Assembly: GCF_050410775.1 (NCBI RefSeq)
Contig: NZ_CP191229.1
Length of the DNA: 64,000 nt
Reading direction: 5' to 3' (one strand)
Source of the DNA: Erwinia sp050410775
Lineage (GTDB): Bacteria; Pseudomonadota; Gammaproteobacteria; Enterobacterales; Enterobacteriaceae
Shown: positions 26,452 to 33,564 of the stretch, piece after piece
Layout of the letters: each line of letters begins with the position of its first letter
Numbering within the stretch: the first letter of the stretch is position 1
Translations under genes and position numbers: made by a program
Notes under the pieces: model-generated
The model's input: only the letters and a program-made list of their open reading frames with translations
Database searches by the model: none
Told to the model about the DNA's origin: nothing

Positions 26452-26556
26452 ATGTGGTATTTTGCCTGGATCCTCGGCACGCTACTGGCCTGTGCTTTCG
26501 GCATCGTGACCGCGCTGGCGATTGAGCATATTGAAGACAGCGAAGCGAAAGAATAA
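26452..26556 (+). CDS. cydX: Cytochrome bd-I accessory subunit CydX
   Basis: A 34-residue single-span protein (MWYFAWILGTLLACAFG at its start) that is part of cytochrome bd-I and needed for its stability and activity in E. coli. The E. coli protein has 37 residues and the same first 14. GAGGAGCTGAACT gives a strong ribosome site before ATG 26452. The acidic tail EHIEDSEAKE faces the cytoplasm. Too short for most gene finders, but clearly real by sequence and position. Confidence 0.95.
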   Translation: MWYFAWILGTLLACAFGIVTALAIEHIEDSEAKE

Positions 26557-26561
26557 CCCTG

Positions 26562-26855
26562 ATGGCTGAATTGATTCGCCGCCTGTACAGGGTAATGGAT
26601 AAGCGCCCCCTGAGGGCGCTTTCACTGCTAATGGCGCTGCTGCTGGCGGGATGCATCTTCTGGGATCCGGCACGCTTTGCGGCCAACAGCGGGCAGCTGA
26701 AAATCTGGCAGGGTTTACTGCTGGTGTGGGCAGTGTGCGCCGGCGTGATCCATGGCGTGGGTTTTCATCCCCGCCGGCTGCGCTGGCAGGCCTTTTTCTC
26801 GCCGCTGCCTGCCTTTCTTATTCTGCTTACCGGGCTGTTTTCCTTTTTTAGCTAA
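26562..26855 (+). CDS. ybgE: Cyd operon protein YbgE
   Basis: Small inner-membrane protein encoded after cydX in enterobacteria; function unknown, possibly linked to cytochrome bd assembly. 97 residues, the E. coli length, with three hydrophobic segments (about 20-36, 47-67, 78-95). Conserved VMDKRPLRALSLLMALLLAGC and AVCAGVIHGVGF. It starts 5 bp after cydX and ends the operon. Confidence 0.92.
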   Translation: MAELIRRLYRVMDKRPLRALSLLMALLLAGCIFWDPARFAANSGQLKIWQGLLLVWAVCAGVIHGVGFHPRRLRWQAFFSPLPAFLILLTGLFSFFS

Positions 26856-26859
26856 GCAT

Positions 26860-26888
26860 AGCGGAGCGGTACAGCGTGCCGCTCCGCT
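26860..26888 (+). terminator. Stem-loop after ybgE, possible terminator
   Basis: AGCGGAGCGG (26860-26869) pairs with CCGCTCCGCT (26879-26888). The 10-bp stem is strong but no T run follows, so termination may be partial. The rest of the 227-bp gap to ybgC should hold the tol-pal promoter, which I could not place with confidence. Confidence 0.5.
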
Positions 26889-27082
26889 TCATCTGTGACG
26901 CCATCACGCCACAGACTCTTTTTTTTCCTCTGCTTATGTCAGCATTTGTATGAGAACGGGCCCGGAATTTCTCAAGTTGTTTCACTACGATAATTATTTT
27001 CTCTCCCCTCTGGCAATCCATTCCAAAGGTGATTGCTCTTGCGTATAGTAGCAACGTTATAAAAGCATGACCGGGATGTAGA

Positions 27083-27487
27083 GTGAGTACAACACTGTTT
27101 CGATGGCCGGTTCGCGTCTACTACGAAGACACGGATGCCGGTGGTGTGGTTTACCATGCCAGCTATGTCGCTTTCTATGAACGGGCACGAACCGAGATGC
27201 TGCGCCAGCACCATTTCAATCAACAGACGTTGCTGGAACAGCAGGTTGCGTTTGTCGTGCGTCGTCTCACGGTTGACTACCTTGCCGCTGCCCGCCTTGA
27301 TGATTTACTTGAGGTGCAGAGCGAGGTGGTAAAAATGACCAGAACGACCATGACTTTCGCACAACGTATTGTTAACGCAGAGGGGCGGACGCTGAACGAA
27401 GCGGAAGTTCTGATTGCCTGTATCAATCCACATCTAATGAAGCCGATTGCGCTTCCCAAGTCTATTGTCGCGGAGTTCAAGCAGTGA
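27083..27487 (+). CDS. ybgC: Acyl-CoA thioesterase YbgC, Tol-Pal associated
   Basis: Hot-dog-fold thioesterase, cytoplasmic, first gene of the tol-pal cluster. 134 residues, the E. coli length, from GTG 27083. The catalytic signature YYEDTDAGGVVYHASYVAFYERARTE (about residues 13-38) carries the active-site Asp. The gene overlaps tolQ by 4 bp (GTGA), so the two are coupled. E. coli YbgC acts on short-chain and some longer acyl-CoAs; its link to envelope maintenance is not fully understood. Confidence 0.95.
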   Translation: MSTTLFRWPVRVYYEDTDAGGVVYHASYVAFYERARTEMLRQHHFNQQTLLEQQVAFVVRRLTVDYLAAARLDDLLEVQSEVVKMTRTTMTFAQRIVNAEGRTLNEAEVLIACINPHLMKPIALPKSIVAEFKQ

Positions 27488-28170
27488 CTGACATGAACAT
27501 TCTTGATTTGTTCCTTAAGGCTAGCCTTTTGGTCAAACTTATCATGTTGATTTTGATTGGCTTTTCTATAGCTTCCTGGGCAATCATTATTCAGCGCACC
27601 CGTATCCTGAATGCGGCCGGACGCGAAGCCGATGCCTTCGAAGACAAATTCTGGTCGGGCATTGAGCTTTCCCGTCTTTACCAGGAAAGTCAGGCTCGCC
27701 GCGATGAACTTGCCGGCTCTGAACAGATTTTTTATGCGGGCTTTAAAGAATTTGCCCGGCTGCATCGCGCCAATAACCACGCACCGGAAGCGGTAGTGGA
27801 AGGGGCGACGCGCGCCATGCGGATTTCATTTAACCGCGAGCTGGAGACGCTTGAAAACCATATTCCTTTCCTGGGCACCGTAGGGTCAATCAGCCCCTAT
27901 ATCGGTCTGTTTGGTACGGTCTGGGGCATTATGCACGCCTTTATCGCGCTGGGTGCGGTGAAGCAGGCCACCTTGCAGATGGTTGCGCCCGGTATTGCGG
28001 AAGCACTGATCGCAACGGCAATCGGCTTGTTTGCCGCCATCCCTGCGGTAATGGCCTACAACCGCCTCAATCAGCGCGTGAACAAGCTGGAACAGAATTA
28101 CGATAACTTTATGGAAGAGTTCACGGCTATTCTGCATCGTCAGGCGTTCTCCAGCGACGTCAGCAAGTAA
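27484..28170 (+). CDS. tolQ: Tol-Pal system protein TolQ
   Basis: Inner-membrane motor protein of the Tol-Pal system, homologous to ExbB/MotA; with TolR it uses the proton motive force to energise TolA. 228 residues from GTG 27484 (E. coli 230). Three membrane spans: about 15-37, 137-160 and 170-192. The conserved HIPFLGTVGSISPYIGLFGTVWGIM and VAPGIAEALIATAIGLFAAIPAVMAYN motor helices are intact. It overlaps ybgC and is followed by tolR after 14 bp. Confidence 0.97.
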   Translation: MTDMNILDLFLKASLLVKLIMLILIGFSIASWAIIIQRTRILNAAGREADAFEDKFWSGIELSRLYQESQARRDELAGSEQIFYAGFKEFARLHRANNHAPEAVVEGATRAMRISFNRELETLENHIPFLGTVGSISPYIGLFGTVWGIMHAFIALGAVKQATLQMVAPGIAEALIATAIGLFAAIPAVMAYNRLNQRVNKLEQNYDNFMEEFTAILHRQAFSSDVSK

Positions 28171-28184
28171 GAGCGGAGGTACGC

Positions 28185-28616
28185 ATGGCCAGAACGCGTG
28201 GTCGCGGCCGTCGCCGCGAAATGAAGTCCGAGATCAATATTGTTCCGCTGCTGGATGTGCTGCTGGTGCTGCTGCTGATTTTCATGGCGACGGCACCCAT
28301 CATTACTCAGAGCGTGGAAGTGGATCTGCCCGATGCCACAGATTCAAAAACCGTCGCCAGCGAGGACAACCCGCCGGTGATCGTTGAAGTGGCGGGCGTG
28401 GGGCAGTACACCCTGGTCGTCGATCACGATCGCATGGAGCAGCTGCCGCCCGAACAGGTTGTTGCCGAAGCGCAGCGCCGGATTGAGGCTAATCCAAAAG
28501 CCGTTTTCCTGATTGGCGGGGCAAAGGACGTTCCTTATGACGAAATCATTAAGGCGCTGAACTTGCTGCATCAGGCGGGCGTGAAGTCTGTTGGCCTGAT
28601 GACGCAGCCGATTTAA
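28185..28616 (+). CDS. tolR: Tol-Pal system protein TolR
   Basis: ExbD/TolR family stator subunit, 143 residues (E. coli 142). A single N-terminal membrane span near residues 18-38 contains the essential Asp in NIVPLLDVLLVLLLIFMATAP (around Asp23). The periplasmic domain ends with AGVKSVGLMTQPI, the segment implicated in peptidoglycan contact. Encoded between tolQ and tolA with a GGAGGTACGC ribosome site. Confidence 0.97.
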   Translation: MARTRGRGRRREMKSEINIVPLLDVLLVLLLIFMATAPIITQSVEVDLPDATDSKTVASEDNPPVIVEVAGVGQYTLVVDHDRMEQLPPEQVVAEAQRRIEANPKAVFLIGGAKDVPYDEIIKALNLLHQAGVKSVGLMTQPI

Positions 28617-28645
28617 TTCATTCGAACCGTTTTTGGGAATCGAGA

Positions 28646-29959
28646 GTGTCGAAGGCAACCGAGCAAAACGATAAGTTAAAACGAGCCATCATTGTTTCAG
28701 TTCTCCTGCATATCTTTGTGATTGCGCTGCTGATCTGGAGCTCGTTTGACGAAAAAATCGAATCCAGCAGCGGCGGCGGCGGAAGCGATATCAATGCAGT
28801 TATGGTCGATCCCGGCGCGGTGGTGGAACAGTATAACCGTCAGCAGAACCAGCAGAGCGACAGCCAGCGTGCCGAGCAGCAGCGACAAAAGCAGGCGAAG
28901 CAGCAGGCGGAAGAGCTCCAGCAGAAACAGGCGGCCGAACAGCAGCGCCTGAAGCAGCTGGAGAAGGAGCGTTTGCAGGCTCAGCAGGATGCGAAACAGC
29001 AGGCGGCTGAACAGGCCGCCGAACAGAAAAAAGCTGAGGAAGCGGCTAAGCAGGCGCAGGCGCAGCAGAAACAGGCCGAAGCCGCCGCTGCAAAAGCGAA
29101 AGCGGATGCCAAAGCGCAGGCGGATGCCCAGGCAAAAGCGGCAGCGGAAGCTCAAGTAAAAGCCCAGGCTGACGCGCAGGCGAAAGCGGCGGCAGACGCG
29201 CAGAAGAAAGCGGAAGCTGACGCTAAAAAAGCCGCTGCGCAGGCTAAAAAGCAGGCAGACGCTGAGGCTAAGCAGGCTGCTGCCGAAGCGGCGAAAGTTA
29301 AAGCGGCGCAGGAAGCGAAAGCCCAGGCGGCGGCCGATGCCAAAGCCAAAGCGGCACAGGAAGCAAAGCAGCAGGCTGCTGTGGCAGCGAAAGCCAAAGC
29401 TGACGCCGAAGCCAAAGCTGACGCCGAAGCCAAAGCGAAGGCAGATGCAGCCGCTAAAGCGAAGGCGGATGCTGCTGCTAAAGCGAAGGCGGATGCTGCC
29501 GCAAAAGCGAAAGCAGAGGCCGCAGCCAAAGCGAAAGCAGCCGCAGACGCGAAGAAAAAAGCGGCCGCTGAAGCGGCTAAAGAGAGCAGCGACGTTGACG
29601 ATCTGCTGGGCGGTCTGACTTCCGGCCAGAATGCGCCGAAGCAGGGTAGTGCTGCTAAAGGGCAGGGAAACCAGAAAAAATCGGGCGCCTCTGGCGCGGC
29701 GATTGACAGCTATCTGGGGCAGGTCCAGGGTGCTATCCAGAGTAAATTTTACGACTCTGATACGTTCAGGGGCCGGACCTGTAACGTCCATATCAAGCTT
29801 GCGCCAGATGGGCTGTTAATCTCCGCCACATCGGCAGGCGGTGATGCGGCGCTGTGTCAGGCCGCCATTAATGCCGCCCGCATGGCGAGGATTCCGAAAC
29901 CCCCAAGCGCGGATGTTTATCAGGCCGTGAAAGATGCTACGTTAATATTCAAGCCTTAA
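28646..29959 (+). CDS. tolA: Tol-Pal system protein TolA
   Basis: Links the inner-membrane motor to TolB/Pal and is a known entry route for group A colicins and filamentous phage in E. coli. 437 residues (E. coli 421) from GTG 28646. Membrane anchor about 14-34, a Gly/Ser hinge, then a very long Ala/Lys/Gln/Glu helical domain (about 60-315) made of AKAKADA-type repeats, and a globular C-terminal domain (about 345-437) with the disulfide cysteines in RTCNVHIKL and ALCQAAINAAR. The helix is slightly longer than in E. coli. Confidence 0.96.
   Translation: MSKATEQNDKLKRAIIVSVLLHIFVIALLIWSSFDEKIESSSGGGGSDINAVMVDPGAVVEQYNRQQNQQSDSQRAEQQRQKQAKQQAEELQQKQAAEQQRLKQLEKERLQAQQDAKQQAAEQAAEQKKAEEAAKQAQAQQKQAEAAAAKAKADAKAQADAQAKAAAEAQVKAQADAQAKAAADAQKKAEADAKKAAAQAKKQADAEAKQAAAEAAKVKAAQEAKAQAAADAKAKAAQEAKQQAAVAAKAKADAEAKADAEAKAKADAAAKAKADAAAKAKADAAAKAKAEAAAKAKAAADAKKKAAAEAAKESSDVDDLLGGLTSGQNAPKQGSAAKGQGNQKKSGASGAAIDSYLGQVQGAIQSKFYDSDTFRGRTCNVHIKLAPDGLLISATSAGGDAALCQAAINAARMARIPKPPSADVYQAVKDATLIFKP
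29390..29560 (+). repeat. In-frame alanine/lysine repeats within tolA
   Basis: Near-identical 21- to 24-nt units coding for the ADAAAKAK motif recur four to five times in the helical domain of TolA, along with two copies of an ADAEAK unit. Such tracts expand and contract by slippage, so length may vary between strains. Confidence 0.7.
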
Positions 29960-30080
29960 TAATTCGGTGTTCTCCGGCAGGTTGAACTAAGGTCAGTCTG
30001 CCGGACTCTATAGATGCATTCATGGTTCGCTATAACAAGGCGAATTATCGTGAACATTGCGTTCAGGTAAGGGAGAGAAG

Positions 30081-31373
30081 ATGAAGCAGGTATTTCGTGT
30101 TGCAGTGAGTTTTTTACTGCTGTTCGTCGCCGTGGCGCATGCAGAAGTTCGTATTGAGATCACCCAGGGTGTGAACACGGCCCGTCCGATCGGCGTAGTG
30201 CCGTTTAAATGGGAAGGGCCAGGCGCCGCGCCTGAAGATATCGGTGGCATCGTCGCTGCTGATTTGCGCAACAGCGGTAAGTTCAACCCTCTCGACCGTA
30301 GCCGACTGCCGCAGCAGCCTACCTCTGCGGCGGAAGTGCAGCCTGCTGCCTGGACCGCGCTGGGCATCGACGCCGTGGTCATTGGTCAGGTACAGCCTGG
30401 CGCCGACGGTAGCTATCTGGTTTCTTATCAGCTGGTGGACACTTCCGGCAATCCTGGCGCCGTGCTGGCGCAAAACCAGTTTAAAGTGACAAAGCAGTGG
30501 CTGCGCTACGCGGCGCATACCGCCAGCGATGAAACCTTTGAGAAGCTGACCGGCATTAAGGGCGCATTCCGCACCCGCATCGCGTATGTGGTGCAGACGA
30601 ATGGCGGACAGTTCCCCTACGAGCTGCGCGTCTCCGATTATGATGGCTATAACCAGTTTGTGGTGCACCGTTCTCCGCAGCCGCTGATGTCGCCAGCCTG
30701 GTCTAAAGATGGCAGCAAAGTTGCCTACGTCACCTTCGAAAGCGGAAAATCGGCGCTGGTTATCCAGACGTTAGCCAATGGCGCAATCAAGCAGGTTGCT
30801 TCTTTCCCTCGTCATAACGGTGCGCCTGCATTTTCACCTGACGGCAGCAAGCTGGCTTTTGCCCTTTCCAAAACCGGCAGCCTGAACCTTTATGTGATGG
30901 ATATAGCATCGGGTCAGATCCGTCAGATCACCGATGGACGTTATAACAGCACCGAACCGTCATGGTTCCCGGACAGCCAGAGCCTGGCCTATACCTCCGA
31001 TCAGGCCGGACGTCCGCAAATTTATAAAATCAGCGCGAGCGGCGGTACGCCACAGCGCCTGACCTGGGAAGGTGGCCAGAATCAGGATGCCGACGTCAGC
31101 TCTGATGGCAAATCAATGGTGATGATTAGCACCAATGGCGGTGCGCAGCACGTCGCCAGACAGGATCTGGAAACGGGAGCCGTTCAACAATTAACGGACA
31201 CGTTCCTGGATGAAACGCCAAGCCTGGCGCCCAACGGCACTATGGTGATCTACAGCTCTACGCAGGGCATGGGTTCTATACTGCAGCTGGTCTCAACGGA
31301 TGGGCGGTTCAAAGCGCGTCTTCCGGCAACCGATGGACAGGTCAAATTTCCTGCCTGGTCGCCGTATCTGTGA
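30081..31373 (+). CDS. tolB: Tol-Pal system beta-propeller protein TolB
   Basis: Periplasmic protein that binds Pal and is recruited by TolA. 430 residues from ATG 30081, equal to E. coli; the in-frame TTG at 30057 lacks support. Signal peptide residues 1-21 (ends VAHA). The mature start EVRIEIT fits the TolA box. An N-terminal D1 domain (to about 160) is followed by a six-bladed WD-like propeller with repeats such as PAWSKDGSKVAYVTFESG and PAFSPDGSKLAFALSK. GGGAGAGAAG is the ribosome site. Confidence 0.96.
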   Translation: MKQVFRVAVSFLLLFVAVAHAEVRIEITQGVNTARPIGVVPFKWEGPGAAPEDIGGIVAADLRNSGKFNPLDRSRLPQQPTSAAEVQPAAWTALGIDAVVIGQVQPGADGSYLVSYQLVDTSGNPGAVLAQNQFKVTKQWLRYAAHTASDETFEKLTGIKGAFRTRIAYVVQTNGGQFPYELRVSDYDGYNQFVVHRSPQPLMSPAWSKDGSKVAYVTFESGKSALVIQTLANGAIKQVASFPRHNGAPAFSPDGSKLAFALSKTGSLNLYVMDIASGQIRQITDGRYNSTEPSWFPDSQSLAYTSDQAGRPQIYKISASGGTPQRLTWEGGQNQDADVSSDGKSMVMISTNGGAQHVARQDLETGAVQQLTDTFLDETPSLAPNGTMVIYSSTQGMGSILQLVSTDGRFKARLPATDGQVKFPAWSPYL

Positions 31374-31417
31374 TGCATGTGTAAATATGTATGGCAAACA
31401 ATAATAGGATTGTAGAA

Positions 31418-31939
31418 ATGCAACTGAATAAAGTGCTGAAAGGCTTAATGCTGGCACTGCCAGTAATCGCAGTGGCTGCATGTAGCTCACACAAAAATAA
31501 CGACAACGATCAGACCAACGGTATGGGCGCTGACGGCAGTATGAATGGCGGCATGACCAACGGTGGCAACATGTCCTCTGACGAACAGGCTCGCCTGCAA
31601 ATGCAGGAACTGCAGAGAAACAACATCGTTTACTTTGGCCTGGACAAATATGACATTCAGTCTGACTTCGCTCAGATGCTGGATTCTCATGCGACCTTCC
31701 TGCGTAACAACCCATCATACAAAGTGACTATCGAAGGTCATGCGGATGAGCGCGGTACGCCAGAGTACAACATCGCCCTGGGCGAACGTCGTGCTTCTGC
31801 CGTTAAAATGTACCTGCAGGGTAAAGGCGTTTCTGCTGACCAGATCTCTATCGTTTCTTACGGTAAAGAAAAACCTGCGGTACTGGGTCATGACGAATCG
31901 GCCTATGCCAAAAACCGTCGTGCCGTACTGGTATACTAA
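31418..31939 (+). CDS. pal: Peptidoglycan-associated lipoprotein Pal
   Basis: Outer-membrane lipoprotein that binds peptidoglycan and TolB. 173 residues from ATG 31418 (MQLNKVLKG), the E. coli length; an ATG at 31391 would put a basic hydrophilic extension before the signal. Lipobox VAAC near residue 21-22. A Gly/Asn/Met-rich linker (about 28-55) precedes the OmpA-like domain with the diaminopimelate-binding NPSYKVTIEGHADERGTPEYN and GERRASAVKMYL. Followed 9 bp later by cpoB. Confidence 0.97.
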   Translation: MQLNKVLKGLMLALPVIAVAACSSHKNNDNDQTNGMGADGSMNGGMTNGGNMSSDEQARLQMQELQRNNIVYFGLDKYDIQSDFAQMLDSHATFLRNNPSYKVTIEGHADERGTPEYNIALGERRASAVKMYLQGKGVSADQISIVSYGKEKPAVLGHDESAYAKNRRAVLVY

Positions 31940-31948
31940 GAGAATCAT

Positions 31949-32755
31949 ATGATTAGTAACTTCAGACTTCACCTGTTGGGTCTGTCGTTACTGATTGGCG
32001 TAGCGGCCCCCTGGGCCGCTAATGCCCAGGCGTCAATCAGTAACGTTGGTTCAGGCTCGGTCGAAGACCGCGTCACCACACTTGAGCGCATTTCTGACGC
32101 TCAGGGTCAGCTCCTTCAACAGCTTCAGCAGCAGCTTTCCGACTCCCAGCGCGATATGGACTCTCTCCGTGGACAGATTCAGGAGAATCAGTATCAGCTC
32201 AATCAGGTTGTTGAGCGCCAAAAAGGGCTCTATCAGCAGATGGATGCGCTAAGCAGTGGCGGTGCGAATGCGCAGGCTCAGACGCCGTCAGCGTCTGATG
32301 ATGCACCTGCCGCCGCGGCTGGCGCTGCTGCTGCCGGTAACGCAACGGCTAATGACAACGCTGCGACACCGACACAAAGTGGCGATGCGAATACCGATTA
32401 CAATACGGCTGTTTCGCTGGTGCTGGAAAAGAAACAGTTCGATCAGGCGATCACCGCTTTTCAGGCGTTTATCAAAAAATATCCTGACTCCACTTACCAG
32501 CCAAATGCAAATTACTGGTTGGGGCAGCTCAATTACAACAAGGGTAAAAAAGATGACGCGGCCTATTACTTTGCCACCGTCGTTAAAAATTATCCTAAAT
32601 CACCGAAAAGCGCAGATGCCTTATACAAGGTTGGCGTGATCATGCAGGAAAAAGGCGACACCGCGAAAGCGAAAGCCGTTTATCAGCAGGTGGCGAAACA
32701 GTACCCAAATACCGATGCCGCGAAAAATGCGCAAAAACGGGCTGCGGGACTGTAA
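31949..32755 (+). CDS. cpoB: Cell division coordinator CpoB
   Basis: Periplasmic protein (formerly YbgF) that in E. coli coordinates peptidoglycan synthesis with Tol-driven outer-membrane constriction. 268 residues (E. coli 263). Signal peptide 1-26 (ends ANAQA). A coiled coil about 38-95 (RVTTLERISDAQGQLLQQLQ onward) forms the trimer; an Ala/Asn-rich linker follows; TPR repeats about 145-268 end in DAAKNAQKRAAGL. Last gene of the tol-pal cluster, upstream of tRNA-Lys genes as in E. coli. Confidence 0.94.
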   Translation: MISNFRLHLLGLSLLIGVAAPWAANAQASISNVGSGSVEDRVTTLERISDAQGQLLQQLQQQLSDSQRDMDSLRGQIQENQYQLNQVVERQKGLYQQMDALSSGGANAQAQTPSASDDAPAAAAGAAAAGNATANDNAATPTQSGDANTDYNTAVSLVLEKKQFDQAITAFQAFIKKYPDSTYQPNANYWLGQLNYNKGKKDDAAYYFATVVKNYPKSPKSADALYKVGVIMQEKGDTAKAKAVYQQVAKQYPNTDAAKNAQKRAAGL

Positions 32756-32841
32756 GTGCGACGTTATGGCCAGATATCGTGTGATTTCTGGTCTTAGCGG
32801 CTGAAAGGTAGTCTGTTGAACGGGTTATCTTAAAATAGTGG

Positions 32842-32869
32842 TTGCGCTGAATCGTCAAATCAGTAATAT
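32842..32869 (+). promoter_or_regulatory. Probable tRNA-Lys cluster promoter
   Basis: TTGCGC (32842-32847), 16-bp spacer, TAATAT (32864-32869), then a GC-rich stretch (GCCGCCG) typical of stringently controlled stable-RNA promoters. The first tRNA begins about 45 bp beyond the expected start point. Confidence 0.55.
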
Positions 32870-32919
32870 ATGCCGCCGTTGCCGGGACATATATTAAAAC
32901 GCTCTGGCGATGCAAAAGT

Positions 32920-32995
32920 GGGTCGTTAGCTCAGTTGGTAGAGCAGTTGACTTTTAATCAATTGGTCGCAGGTTCGAATCCTGCACGACCCACCA
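32920..32995 (+). tRNA. tRNA-Lys(UUU), copy 1
   Basis: 76-nt tRNA with encoded CCA. Acceptor GGGTCGT/ACGACCC, D-arm GCTCAGTTGGTAGAGC, anticodon loop CTTTTAA (anticodon TTT), T-arm GCAGG-TTCGAAT-CCTGC all pair. Identical to the other three intact copies. Confidence 0.98.
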
Positions 32996-33028
32996 CTAAC
33001 AAATTTTACAAGCAGTATACCGCATTGC

Positions 33029-33104
33029 GGGTCGTTAGCTCAGTTGGTAGAGCAGTTGACTTTTAATCAATTGGTCGCAGGTTCGAATCCTGCACGACCC
33101 ACCA
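33029..33104 (+). tRNA. tRNA-Lys(UUU), copy 2
   Basis: Identical 76-nt copy of the tRNA-Lys gene with anticodon TTT and encoded CCA, 33 bp after copy 1. Confidence 0.98.
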
Positions 33105-33163
33105 TTCATCGCAGAAGCGTTGTGTTGAATAAGCAGTACGGCAACCGGCATTACCGCGTCAGC

Positions 33164-33239
33164 GGGTCGTTAGCTCAGTTGGTAGAGCAGTTGACTTTTA
33201 ATCAATTGGTCGCAGGTTCGAATCCTGCACGACCCACCA
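33164..33239 (+). tRNA. tRNA-Lys(UUU), copy 3
   Basis: Identical 76-nt copy of the tRNA-Lys gene with anticodon TTT and encoded CCA, 59 bp after copy 2. An interrupted tRNA remnant follows before copy 4. Confidence 0.98.
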
Positions 33240-33275
33240 CTAACAGATTTTAAAAGTGTTAAGCGTGAAGGATGA

Positions 33276-33375
33276 GAACCTGTAGCAGGTTCGGGTGGAG
33301 CGAAGCGACACAACGTTGCCAGTCGCAACGGGCCGAAGGCCGAGCGTTAGCGAAGTTATCCTGCATGACCCACCA
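33276..33375 (+). pseudogene. Interrupted tRNA-Lys 3' remnant with multi-hairpin insert
   Basis: GCAGGTTCG (33285-33293) matches the 5' half of the tRNA-Lys T-arm, and ATCCTGCATGACCCACCA (33358-33375) matches its 3' end with one change (T for C at 33365). Between them sit 64 bp that are not tRNA and form short hairpins: GTTGC/GCAAC, GGCC/GGCC and others. The insert therefore splits the T-loop. The D- and anticodon arms are missing, so it cannot make a working tRNA. Confidence 0.65.
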
Positions 33376-33401
33376 CTAACAAAGTTTCACACCGCATCAG
33401 C

Positions 33402-33477
33402 GGGTCGTTAGCTCAGTTGGTAGAGCAGTTGACTTTTAATCAATTGGTCGCAGGTTCGAATCCTGCACGACCCACCA
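33402..33477 (+). tRNA. tRNA-Lys(UUU), copy 4
   Basis: Identical 76-nt copy with anticodon TTT and encoded CCA, last of the cluster; an intrinsic terminator begins 8 bp beyond. Confidence 0.98.
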
Positions 33478-33484
33478 GTGTAGA

Positions 33485-33508
33485 AAGGCGCCCTAAAGGC
33501 GCCTTTTT
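33485..33508 (+). terminator. Intrinsic terminator of tRNA-Lys cluster
   Basis: AAGGCGCC (33485-33492), 5-nt loop, GGCGCCTT (33498-33505), then TTT. Ends the tRNA transcript before the minus-strand ada-alkA gene. Confidence 0.92.
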
Positions 33509-33564
33509 GCTATGCAAATTCGGCAGGATTCGGACCTGCGTAACACCTCTTTATCACACCCGAC

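Noticed and set aside
28697..29791. 364-codon minus-strand frame opposite tolA with Phe/Arg/Leu-rich translation
   Set aside because: It is the complement of the Ala/Lys repeat of TolA; the periodic composition comes from the repeat, not from selection on a protein.
32256..32639. 127-codon plus-strand frame inside cpoB
   Set aside because: Out-of-frame reading of the CpoB linker and TPR region; no start signal and no family resemblance.
33044..33253. 69-codon frame running through tRNA genes
   Set aside because: Translation of tRNA sequence; its repeated peptide simply mirrors two tRNA copies.
32920..33477. Regular repeats that could look like a CRISPR array
   Set aside because: The units are complete tRNA-Lys genes of 76 nt with cloverleaf pairing; spacers differ in length and no cas genes are present.
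32920..33508. Possible integrative element at a tRNA array
   Set aside because: No integrase, no att-like duplication beyond the tRNA remnant, and normal housekeeping genes on both sides.
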